Assembly (NCBI GenBank): GCA_027382625.1
Contig: JAJKFJ010022503.1
Coordinates: forward strand, 28,668 to 92,667
Direction: 5' to 3'
Length of the DNA: 64,000 nt
From: Tetmemena sp. SeJ-2015
Taxonomy: Eukaryota; Ciliophora; Spirotrichea; Sporadotrichida; Oxytrichidae
A program made the translations under genes and the position numbers. A model generated the notes under the pieces. It ran no database searches and was not told the DNA's origin. It worked only from the letters and a program-made list of their open reading frames with translations. Positions 54,968 through 64,000 of this stretch are shown in pieces. Positions within the stretch are counted from its first letter, which is position 1. Every line of letters begins with the position of its first letter.

Positions 54968-55390
54968 TATAACAGAGAATTTAATAAAAAAGAGACTTAA
55001 ATTAGATTTTTAAAAAAAATGGAATAAATTCGTGGCAGTTAAAGTTTGTCCAATTTAAATAATGATCATACCATTCAATTCAGCAAGGAATTCTAAGAAA
55101 TTTTCATAATTGCGACTTTAATTTGGGAACACTCAATTCACAGTTATAAAAGACACAAGTTTTCATTTTTGAAAATTTGAATATCAATGATTTGAGCTCA
55201 TCTTATCTCCTGATTGATAGGTGCTGTGAAGATGACTAAAAAAGAATAAGATCAAATTAATTTTTGATTCTTTAATGAACAAGCTGAGATCAGGGGTGAA
55301 TCTGCAATTTCAACAGCCACGAAGTTGCAACTCCTCATTTATTATTTAACCAATCACCAATTTTAATTAAATTTCTTTCTATAATTTAAC
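54968..55390 (+). repeat. MITE family copy 9
   Basis: acagagaatttaataaaaaa at the left, gtggcagttaaagtttgtcc, ctcctgattgataggtgctg, and aaccaatcaccaattttaat at the right. Confidence 0.8.
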
Positions 55391-55639
55391 TTAGAGATCA
55401 TTATGGTCTTTACAAATTAATTTAATGTTCTCTGACTCGTTACTGATACACTAATTCTACTACCTCCTTCCATTCAGGCAAAAATATTAAAGAGGAAAGA
55501 ACTTAATTTAACTTATTCAATTTAAGCAATTGATGTCGAATTTGTATTAGAAGATAGATGTAAGATAGATGCTGTTTGTTTTATTATTTAATGTTAATAG
55601 AGTATTAAATAGAGAGGTCGCTCCAAGATTACCACTACT

Positions 55640-55925
55640 TGAAGGGGTAGAAAGCTAATAAACCTTTGTCAAAGTATAAGAACTGACTTCTTAATGCTTA
55701 ATTAGCATTTTTTCGAGGTCTTCAAATGTGTTTCAGGTTTTCTCCTCCACCAACAGAGAACTCAAGTAGAATTGAAATTGCATTTCGACACCCTTTTTCT
55801 TTCAAGTATTAAGTATTCTCCTGCAAGAAAAGTACTGAATAAGCCTATGTTGGTAGCAGGTACTTAGGTGATAGTTGGCTTCTTATTCGATGATATCTCG
55901 ACATTCCATTATAATTTTTTAGTCT
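55640..55925 (+). CDS. Diverged duplicate of the 51267-51920 protein (probable decayed copy)
   Basis: Reads INLCQSIRTDFLMLNQHFFE, VFKCVSGFLLHQQRTQVELK, LHFDTLFLSSIKYSPARKVL, NKPMLVAGTQVIVGFLFDDI and ends in TGA at about 55923, where the other copy stays open (aligned DNA continues out of frame). This suggests a frameshifted or truncated copy. Confidence 0.45.
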
Positions 55926-56324
55926 GAAATCTCATATATTATTAAAGACTTGCTAATTAATAAATAGTTATTTTAAAGAAAAAACAATCCACGATAAAGA
56001 ATTCATATTCATCTTATAATTAAATATTTTAATATATAATCAGTAACTATGGAAATATGACTAATTAAATCCCAAATTTATTTTAATATAAAATATAAAT
56101 AATAATTGAATTAAAATATAGATGAAGAGGTTTAAAATTGAGATTGATAAATGTAAGATAGGTAAGCAATATTTAAATTATGTTTGATGAAGAGTGTTTA
56201 GAATAGAGTTGCCATAATTTAAATTCACTTAATCCTTTTAACTAATTTAATTTTTATTTGCGTTCTAAATGTGAGATTTATCATTGATTCAGATTTACAG
56301 TCATATATAAATTTACCTTAATTA
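55926..56324. other. AT-rich spacer
   Basis: Nothing recognised. Confidence 0.35.
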
Positions 56325-56760
56325 ATTTATAAAAATTTATGAAAAACATCCATATAGGCCAAAATCGTCTAATTAAGCCAAAAAATTACGAAATTATTGC
56401 TTTCAAAATTTGCATGAGGGTCAAAATTTATGATTTTAAATTTTATAAAAATTACCTTAAAATTATTAATGAGCTCTATTATACTCATGAATCTTAAGTC
56501 TTATGAAGATACTAGAGTTATTATACATATTAATTGTGACTAACTCATTTATTTTTTTTATTTTTTTTAAAAACTAAATATATTTGGTTGTTCCATGAAA
56601 CTTTTTGCAATCTGAAATTGAATTTTATTTATAAAAAAAAAGCTGACAATTTTCAATTTTATAGCCAAAAATACTATATCTGTAAATACAAAAAATCACT
56701 GCTGCAACTCATTAATAAGCTCTATAACATACTTTAGAGGATCTTACAAAATATGTACAA
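56325..56760 (+). repeat. Family-6 repeat, copy 1
   Basis: aatttatgaaaaacatccat, ggccaaaatcgtctaatta and ttaaaattattaatgagctc, through to atcactgctgcaactcatta and tttagaggatcttacaa. Inverted counterpart at 57110-57600. Lacks the G-tract start. Confidence 0.8.
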
Positions 56761-56769
56761 TTTTAAAGA

Positions 56770-56940
56770 ATAATCGGGGGGGGGGGACGGAAGTGCACAC
56801 CCCCCCTAAATATGAACAAAATCCCAATAAAAGTGTCCATATAGTGTCAAAATCAGCTATAAATGCCAAAAAATTAAGTAATTCTGGCTTTTAAAATTTT
56901 CAAAAGGGTCATTTTTACGAATTTCAGTTTTTTATGGTAA
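56770..56940 (+). repeat. Family-6 repeat, copy 2 (with G-tract/C-tract start)
   Basis: Begins with a run of about 11 G, then acggaagtgcacac and 7 C; followed by diverged family-6 sequence (gccaaaaaattaagtaattc). Confidence 0.75.
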
Positions 56941-57109
56941 GATCTATTAATTTTATTTATTGAATTAAATATTGATGAATGATTGATGTTAAGATTATGT
57001 TTTATTCCCCCAAAAAAACTAAGTATCATTTCATTACTTTATATTAAGCTTATTTTAAAGTGGTTATCTGTTCTATAGTAAGTCCCCAGATAGATGGATA
57101 ATTTGAGAG

Positions 57110-57600
57110 CTTATTTAAACCATGAATTTTTATAATTATTCTTAGACAATTGTACATTTAATTGTAAGATCCTCTAAAGAATGTGAGTGTTTATCAATTG
57201 AGTTTGCAGCAGTGATTTTATGTAATTGCAGATATAGTGATCTTGGCTTTTATATTTAAACTTGTAAAATTCTTCTTTAATTAATATTCAAGTTAAGATT
57301 TCAAAAATTTTGATAAAACAACCAAATCACATATAAAAAACTGAAGGGGCGAATCATAATTAATATGCAGCTCTATTATCTTCTTAAGACTTTATATTCA
57401 TGAGTCAAATAGAGCTCGTAAATAATTTTAAGGTTCATTTCATAAAATTTGAAATCATAAATTTTGAACCTTATGGAAAAATTTGAAAGCTAAAAATTCT
57501 TAATTTTTTGGCATTTTTAGACGATTTTTGCCTAAATGGATGATTTTTCATAAATTTTGATCATAAAAAGTGGGGGGTGTGCACTTCCTTCCCCCCCCGA
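57110..57600 (-). repeat. Family-6 repeat, copy 3
   Basis: Minus orientation, full length: ends (plus strand) gtggggggtgtgcacttcct followed by a C run at 57590-57599. Together with copy 1 it forms a large imperfect inverted repeat. Confidence 0.85.
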
Positions 57601-57702
57601 AAAATCATTAAAATTAATAGTCGAAATAATACTAAGTCATTTTCGGTGAATAAAATACAGTGATAACATCAATCAGTCATGACTATTAAATTCAATAAAT
57701 AT

Positions 57703-58120
57703 AGCTGAGAATTTAATAAAAAGAGAATTAAATTAGATATTAAATTAAAATGGGATTAAATCAGTGACAGTTGGAGTGTGTCAGATTTAAAAAATAAATA
57801 AACCATTCGATTCAGCATCATATTCTAAGAACTTTTCATAATTGCAACTTTTGTGTGGGAGCGCTCAGTAAAGAATTATAAGCGACACAATTTTTGATGT
57901 TGACGATGAGGATGACGAAGAATGAATGAGGTCATATCTTACTGCTGAGAGGTGCTGTTGAGATGATTAAAGAAGAAACTCATATTAATTTTTGATGAGC
58001 TATCGAATAGGCAAAATATCAAGGGATGAATCTGCGATTTCAAATGACACGAATATTCAAATTTCGATTTATTATATTAACCTATCACTGATTTTAATTA
58101 AAATTCCTACTATAATATAG
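57703..58120 (+). repeat. MITE family copy 10 (reference-quality)
   Basis: Begins TATAGCTGAGAATTTAATAA and ends TTTTAATTAAAATTCCTACTATA (right terminus, in inverse TATAGTAGGAATTTT). The two ends form an imperfect TIR with TA at the boundary. Contains ttgtgtgggagcgctcagta and tactgctgagaggtgctg. Confidence 0.92.
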
Positions 58121-58337
58121 ATTAGTCACGATTAGATTATCAATAAAATAATCGAACTTGTATTCATATATATTTAAATCTTTTAACAGAATTGACTTAG
58201 GCAGAAAATATAAATAAATTAATAATGGCAGAGTGAGGAATTCTAAAGCTTATCTTTTGCCACTAACCTTATTCAGTGCAAGCATCTAAAAAACTAAGAA
58301 GGTAAGTAAACCTTGAAGCTTATGATCTTAATTTTTA

Positions 58338-58690
58338 TATGAGATCTTCACTAGAGACTCAGAACAAAGATGTACCCGTGTTCATGGATAACGTAGTGAT
58401 GCACAGAAATTCTCAAGAACTTGAGACATATAAGTTGTTCAAGTGTCATGTTCTCTTCAATGGTCAATACTCACCGTGGCTAAATCCGGCTGAACAACTC
58501 TTCGGGCACTTGAAACGGAAACTGAAGAAAGTAAAAGTCGATAGCAAGTAAGTTTATCTTTCTCTACTCTAAAATTCGCGTTTTGGAGAAGAGTTGGTAA
58601 CGGCCATCTCAAAGATCTTTATCAACGAAGACTAAGTCACTCTGGTTGTTCTGTATCAAAGCGTGGATTCAAACTCTAACATTAGGTAAT
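58338..58690 (+). CDS. Tc1/mariner transposase C-terminus, left arm (5' truncated)
   Basis: Reads SLETQNKDVPVFMDNVVMHR (catalytic Asp in FMDN), FNGQYSPWLNPAEQLFGHLK (catalytic Glu in NPAEQ), then RKLKKVKVDSK and, after a possible intron, GEELVTAISKIFINEDQVTL. Upstream of 58338 there is no transposase sequence, so this arm carries only the 3' part; the right arm (63455 to the window end) has more. Confidence 0.88.
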
Positions 58691-58734
58691 GTTTCAAGAT
58701 CAAGATTGAAATATCATGTATCAATTCAATATTC

Positions 58735-59100
58735 TTGGTAACTCATGCTTCGCAAGTTGTGCTCGTGCTCGTGTTTGTTGACTCAGATTTCGAAAATAAT
58801 ACTTGCTAGCTTATCCTTATATTGTAACTCACTTGAGTAATGTTTCGCAGCTAGTAATTGTAACTCATGTTTGGTGACTTGTGTTCGGTGAGTCGTGTTT
58901 ATTTACTCGTGCTCATAACTCGTGTTTGATAATTCATGTTCGTAACTAATGTTTCGCTATTCGTATTTCGTAACTCATATTTGAGCATACGTGTTTGGGC
59001 AATCATCATTTCTCCTAACTCGTGCATCATAATTAATATTTTATAACTAATGTTTGCGAACTTATGTTTGATCACTTATGTTAACCATTCATGTTTGGGG
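58735..59100 (+). repeat. Array of short degenerate repeats (consensus near aactcrtgttyg)
   Basis: About 20 imperfect units such as taactcatgtttg, gactcgtgttcg, aactcgtgtttga and taactaatgtttcg follow the transposase; the inverted copy lies at 62910-63280. Confidence 0.85.
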
Positions 59101-59195
59101 AGAATAATTTTGATTGATATATGAGACCTAATATTAATAAGAGACTTAAACTCTGATAATTTATGATATTTAATTCCAATATTACAATATTTTTC

Positions 59196-60385
59196 GCACA
59201 TATGATTAATCAATATTGCTAGATTATAACAATATATTTGCAATATGAAGAGTCGTTATTTTTTTCCTCGCAAATTTTTTAAATAATTTTCCCTTCTATA
59301 ATATTATTCTTTTATTTTAAAATATAGTCTAAAATATTGCTCATGATTTTTTCTTTATGATTAAATATTGATTAGGTAGTAATTTAAGTATTTATTATCT
59401 TTATAAAATAAATTTTGAATGTTGAGAAGAAAATCAACAGAGCGGATCTACTTGCTTATAAATCTTATGATAATAAATAATATGGTCTAATTCCTGGAAA
59501 TTAAAATGCAAATTCACTCAAGATTCCTAATAGTTTGAATTATTCTTCTCTTAATATATCAGTACTTTGAATGCTATATTTAATAATATTCTATATTGGA
59601 GAAAAAACTTATTCAATTTGTAATTCTAATTTAAATGAGAAGAAAAGTTTGAGCAAATTTGATAAAATTAAAAATAAATTAGAGATCAATCATCTATTAA
59701 ATATGAACAAAATTTACAACTTAATCGAAATTGCATTTATTTAATTTTCTAAATCATTTTTCATACAATTTATTTAAAATCTTAAACAGAGGCACTCACT
59801 TTCTCTAAAGATAATTAATTTATGTCTCATCTCAAAATTTTATGTATTAATTGCCTTATAAAATATCTCTACTAATGCTGAATAGTTTTGCTTATTATAT
59901 TGTAAAAAAAGAGGGGGGCGGAGAGACGGAAGTGAACCTCCCTCTCTTTTTAGGATAAAAAATTAAAAAATTATCTATAAACAAAAATCGGCACAAAATA
60001 TGCAAAAATTAAGATTTTTTGGCCTTTGAAATTTCCTTCAAGGTCAAATTTAATAATTTAAATATTTTAAAAAATATTTGTTTATTAAATCTAATTTTGA
60101 TGATTACTTTCATGTTTTTTTTGTTATTTCACCTCTTTTTAATTGCTGAGCTACATTTTCGCACTTATATATTTAGTATCTGCCAAAAGAGTGAGTAAAA
60201 TTCATTTTAGATAATCTAAGAAAGCAATGAGAAGTTATGAACTTAAATTTTAAGAACTTAAATCCCTTTGCTAAAAATAGAGAATTAAGAATGCTATATT
60301 TTCTGAGGTAGAGAGCCTTTATCTTTTAGTGTAAGTAAAATTAAGAGACTAAATAATCCAATAATTGAAATTATATATATATTGT
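59196..60385. other. AT-rich interior with a G-tract family-6 repeat
   Basis: No gene recognised. A family-6 copy at 59905-60070 starts aggggggcggagagacggaa then gtgaacctccctctc. Confidence 0.45.
59905..60070 (+). repeat. Family-6 repeat, copy 4
   Basis: G-rich start, acggaagtgaacc, then ctataaacaaaaatcggcac and gatttttgg; the 3' part is diverged. Confidence 0.65.
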
Positions 60386-60870
60386 AGTATCAGAATTGAT
60401 TTAGCGAAATTTTTTTTTTAATACAAGTTCTTAGACTGGCAGTTGACTCTTCTTGACCGGCCTTCCTGCTGTGGCTGCTCGAATTCGTGGCAGTTGACAT
60501 TCCGGGTTTCAAATCTCTGTGCACTATATTTAATTCTAACCGACATCCAATTAAAACCCCGTTATAATTAAATCACCCACCCACCAGATTTAAATTTTGG
60601 AGCAATGGAATAATGGAATAATGGAATAATTGGCTGATCTGTTCTGACGGAATACCGGAATAATGGAATTAACGCCTAATGGAATAAATTAGTAGAAATC
60701 GTAGACTGGCTGAATTAATCAGGAACTGGAAATTATTCCATTATTCCATTATTCCGGGAGAAATGAAATTAGATTAATGTGTAGGGGACTCCATTTAATT
60801 TAACTTAAGTTTAAATATTGAGGTTATCTTTTAAAAATACTCTGTAATTTAGTTAATATAATTAATCGTA

Positions 60871-61704
60871 ATGGAATCTGGTAACTTTTCAAGCGAAGAC
60901 CGCCGCAGCTCGCATATGAGGAAAGCGTTTTTCATGTCTCTAGCCGTTACTCTTTCGCGTGATTATGCTGCCGAGGTGGAGCGGGACCTGAAGAAAAAAT
61001 TTCTCGACATTGAGCAGGTATCCTTCATAGAGACCCAGAAGGATTAGATGCAGAATATGGCCATCTTGCTCAAAGAGAATTCGTTTGGCCGCAGCAAGCA
61101 GTATTTCACTCACCCCAATTACGTTGGAAAGAAGTATTTGGATGAAGCGGGCCTGGAATCGAAGCCTATCAGAAAATGTAGTCTATCTCAAGCCCTTAAA
61201 TTCAACAAGCCTGTCAGAATCTTCACCGGAAACATCCAGGCTTTGCAGGAGGCCCTCAAAATCAGTTCTCTTGAATAAAGCAATTCCGGAAGATTAAAAA
61301 TAAGCTTAAAAATGAAGGAGGGAGATCCAGTCGTCTAGTCGGTGATAAAGCTCATTAGGTCAGGCAAGGTACAGAGCTTCCAGGATCTCTTCAATTAGAA
61401 TCAGGATGAGACGGTCATGTGCGAGATACTCATTGATCGGAAGAGAAAGCTGGAGACTTTGTTCAAATTCTACAAGAACGCGGGCGCGATACCAGAGCCA
61501 AACTTGTCTCACATTGAGGAGCTGCTCTCCTACCTAGAGAGCATGAAATTAGAATCTGGCAGAAGTAAAGAAGGCAATTCAATTCCTGCAGAGATAATTT
61601 AGGAGTTCAAGCTGCAGGAGGCGCTGGACGCACTCTAAGAGGTCATAGTCAAGCAGAATAGTCCAAATAAGTTAGTGTGCTTACATGGATAAAAACGGCA
61701 CTGA
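60871..61704 (+). CDS. Element ORF1 (277 aa), unrecognised
   Basis: ATG at 60871, TGA at 61702-61704, with Gln as CAG/CAA and TAA/TAG. Begins MESGNFSSEDRRSSHMRKAF, FMSLAVTLSRDYAAEVERDL; the middle reads ENSFGRSKQYFTHPNYVGKK, KPVRIFTGNIQALQEALKIS; the end is a helical region VMCEILIDRKRKLETLFKFY and SHIEELLSYLESMKLESGRS. Charged and soluble. Its codon use is much less AT-biased than that of the host pieces, consistent with a mobile element gene. It overlaps ORF2 by 20 bp. Confidence 0.75.
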
Positions 61705-61918
61705 TAAAAACACTTTGGCAGGGCTGATGGCGAAGATCTTCTCGTCGGAGGAATTGGAAAAGCTGGCGATAACTTACCTTTTGATCAGAGAAAGTCAAAG
61801 GGCCCGCCCCCAACTCTTTGGGAATCTTGGATAAGGTGAAATCTCCGTTTTCTTTAGCCACAAAGGAATCGCTAAGATGAAGATATTCTTGGAGGGGAAA
61901 GGCTTTGTGGTAAATTGA
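61685..61918 (+). CDS. Element ORF2 (77 aa), +1 frame relative to ORF1
   Basis: ATG at 61685 (inside the ORF1 end), TGA at 61916-61918: MDKNGTDKNTLAGLMAKIFS, SEELEKLAITYLLIRESQRA, GEISVFFSHKGIAKMKIFLE. Likely a continuation of ORF1 by frameshift or splice rather than a separate protein. Confidence 0.55.
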
Positions 61919-62240
61919 AGCACGGAGATGCGGACAAGAGGTACTTGAATTGCTAAGTTCTGGTGACCTCCAATAAGACGCCGCTGTAGAGGATGGACGA
62001 ATTAGACAGAGGAGCATTCATGGCGAGGGTGAAGTTCATTAAAATGCTTCAGTGCGAAGAATATGTCGAGAAGGAATTCCCTTTCGGACCAGACGAGTTG
62101 GCAGAGTATTTTGAGGGTAGATTGATTTAAGATGGACTCCTCTATGAGAAATAAGATAAAGATGAAGATGATAATGCAGACACGGATTCAGACGATATGA
62201 CAGAAGCGGATGAAACCAGCTTTTTGAAAATAAGTAGGTA
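61842..62240 (+). CDS. Element ORF3, acidic C-terminal region in ORF1's frame
   Basis: Open from about 61842; first ATG at 61993: MDELDRGAFMARVKFIKMLQ, CEEYVEKEFPFGPDELAEYF, EGRLIQDGLLYEKQDKDEDD, then an Asp/Glu/Thr-rich tail (ADTDSDDMTEADETSF). The frame runs on into the TIR to a TGA at 62374. Confidence 0.55.
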
Positions 62241-62811
62241 ATCTAAAAATCTAATGCAAATTAAAGCAATAAAATTTAATTTTTTTAAAAATTTTAAAAT
62301 TTAAAGGATCCCTAAAATTTATCTTAATTTCATTTCTCCCGGAATAATGGAAAATGGAATAATTTCCAGTTCCTGATTAATTCAGCCAGTCTACGATTTC
62401 TACTAATTTATTCCATTAGGCGTTAATTCCATTATTCCGGTATTCCGTCAGAACAGATCAGCCAATTATTCCATTATTCCATTATTCCATTGCTCCAAAA
62501 TTTAAATCTGGTGGGTGGGTGATTTAATTATAACGGGGTTTTAATTGGATGTCGGTTAGAATTAAATATAGTGCACAGAGATTTGAAACCCGGAATGTCA
62601 ACTGCCACGAATTCGAGCAGCCACAGCAGGAAGGCCGGTCAAGAAGAGTCAACTGCCAGTCTAAGAACTTGTATTAAAAAAAAATTTCGCTAAATCAATT
62701 CTGATACTAGAATATATATATATAAAACTAAGCTTGGCAGATTCTTCTTATTAAATAAATATCGATGAAAGATTACTCAATGTAGGAGTGCATGTCAAAT
62801 TACTGAATTAT

Positions 62812-63667
62812 TTCAATATTGCAATTTATGAATTAATTATCATAAATTATCAGAGTTTAAGTCTCTTATTAATATAAGGTCTCATATATCAATCAAAATT
62901 ATTCTCCCCAAACATGAATGCTTAACATAAGTGATCAAACATAAGTTCGCAAACATTAGTTATAAAATATTAATTATGATGCACGAGTTAGGAGAAATGA
63001 TGATTGCCCAAACACGTATGCTCAAATATGAGTTACGAAATACGAATAGCGAAACATTAGTTACGAACATGAATTATCAAACACGAGTTATGAGCACGAG
63101 TAAATAAACACGACTCACCGAACACAAGTCACCAAACATGAGTTACAATTACTAGCTGCGAAACATTACTCAAGTGAGTTACAATATAAGGATAGGCTAG
63201 CAAGTATTATTTTCGAAATCTGAGTCAACAAACACGAGCACGAGCACAACTTGCGAAGCATGAGTTACCAAGAATATTGAATTGATACATGATATTTCAA
63301 TCTTGATCTTGAAACATTACCTAATGTTAGAGTTTGAATCCACGCTTTGATACAGAACAACCAGAGTGACTTAGTCTTCGTTGATAAAGATCTTTGAGAT
63401 GGCCGTTACCAACTCTTCTCCAAAACGCGAATTTTAGAGTAGAGAAAGATAAACTTACTTGCTATCGACTTTTACTTTCTTCAGTTTCCGTTTCAAGTGC
63501 CCGAAGAGTTGTTCAGCCGGATTTAGCCACGGTGAGTATTGACCATTGAAGAGAACATGACACTTGAACAACTTATATGTCTCAAGTTCTTGAGAATTTC
63601 TGTGCATCACTACGTTATCCATGAACACGGGTACATCTTTGTTCTGAGTCTCTAATGAAGATCTCAT
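62812..63667 (-). repeat. Right inverted arm of the 5.3 kb structure
   Basis: Reverse complement of 58338-59195 with very few differences, including the short-repeat array and the transposase C-terminus. Confidence 0.9.
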
Positions 63668-64000
63668 ACTGTACAAATTCTGTCCACGGAGTTTTCAAAC
63701 ATAGTTTAGTCAACTCTACTTTCAAGAATTATTGTTGCGATAACTTTATATTGTCACAGTGGTGATGGCAACGACATTAAATACTGATATCTTCCATTCT
63801 TCTTTTTCTTTCTGCACAACTTCTGTACAACTTGGCCGAGCCTGCCAAGTGCTTTGCCTCATCTGGTTCGTGATTTGTCAATCAATTTCTCTTCTGCGAT
63901 CTGTTCCTCTGATTCAATGTCGTGCGTGTTATCAACTTGTTAAAATCAGCTACAAGTTTCCTTAAGTTATAAACTTCTTACCTTTTGAGTCGCTTTCAAC
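63330..64000 (-). CDS. Tc1/mariner transposase, right copy (continues past the window)
   Basis: The C-terminal block is identical to the left arm (FMDNVVMH, SPWLNPAEQLFGHLK). Outside the arm (63680-63860) the minus strand continues with EEWKISVFNVVAITTVTIQS, the 'KEEW-SV-AI' strand that precedes the second Asp in this family, and QARPSCTEVVQKEKEEWKIS upstream. Frames change around 63670-63700 (intron, IES or decay). The N-terminal helix-turn-helix and first Asp should lie beyond 64000. Confidence 0.75.

Larger units (their letters stand above)
60386..62708. mobile_element. 2.3 kb element with about 385 bp TIRs built on GGAATAAT iterations
   Basis: TIRs 60386-60775 and 62325-62708 begin agtatcagaattgatttagc and contain repeated ggaataatggaataatgg. 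The interior (60871-62240) is coding, GC-richer, in three overlapping frames. No DDE or recombinase motif was recognised. Confidence 0.9.
58338..63667. mobile_element. 5.3 kb structure: 850 bp inverted arms with Tc1-like transposase ends, enclosing a second element
   Basis: 58338-59195 and 62812-63667 are near-identical reverse complements, each containing a transposase C-terminus and an array of short repeats. Between them lie AT-rich DNA, a family-6 repeat and the 2.3 kb element at 60386-62708. Confidence 0.85.

Noticed and set aside
61649..62017. Minus-strand 122-codon ORF in the 2.3 kb element
   Set aside because: Opposite strand of ORF2/ORF3; its Ser/Leu/Pro-rich composition is typical of an antisense frame, and the plus-strand frames are longer and coherent.
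1..64000. CRISPR arrays, rRNA operons, bacterial promoters or ribosome binding sites
   Set aside because: No regularly spaced identical repeats with unique spacers and no rRNA signatures; the genes are eukaryotic with introns, so ribosome binding sites do not apply.

Overview
The window reads as germline (micronuclear) DNA of a ciliate, most likely a spirotrich/hypotrich-like one. It is very AT-rich. Recognisable proteins (an AGC-type kinase, a two-domain CDGSH protein, a PHD plus extended-PHD protein, Tc1/mariner transposases) read through only if TAA and TAG are glutamine, while TGA acts as the stop. Coding pieces are broken by two kinds of insert. The first is short GT-AG introns, many of only 24-53 nt. 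The second is segments flanked by direct repeats (pointers, 3-40 bp) whose removal, leaving one repeat copy, joins two pieces in frame. These behave as internal eliminated sequences (IESs). No telomeric C4A4/G4T4 repeat, rRNA or convincing tRNA was seen. Because TGA is the only stop, chance open frames of 60-150 codons occur on both strands, so unrecognised ORFs here carry moderate or low confidence.

Layout. 0-13 kb: kinase start, an RNase-PH-like fragment, several unrecognised minus-strand genes and a few plus-strand genes. 13-23 kb: a myristoylation-type protein, a CDGSH protein, a Gln/Asn-rich gene, an inverted-repeat element, then the PHD/ePHD gene with three IESs. 23-29 kb: AT-rich, with suspicious homopolymer runs. 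29-38 kb: small gene pieces, a coiled-coil gene resolved into MDSs separated by 200, 1106 and 721 bp IESs, and a minus-strand gene cut by a 29 bp IES and by a GC-rich repeat element. 38-45 kb: small ORFs and repeats. 45-47 kb: a 1.9 kb inverted-repeat element carrying a second, nested element. 48-50 kb: the best-resolved gene (IESs of 27, 460 and 334 bp, two of them carrying a MITE), converging on a paralogue of the coiled-coil gene's 3' end. 50-64 kb: a 699 bp GC-rich palindrome, Tc1/mariner transposase remnants, satellites, G-tract repeats and a 5.3 kb nested inverted-repeat structure.

At least six repeat families recur: a roughly 400 bp MITE with TATAG-type ends (10 copies), a family with a B-box-like motif (3 copies), a GC-rich family of about 430 bp (2-3 copies), a G-tract family (4 copies), a short family at 36.5/52.9 kb, and Tc1-like elements. 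The strongest biological signal is that MITEs and the GC-rich family sit inside segments predicted to be excised precisely from coding sequence.
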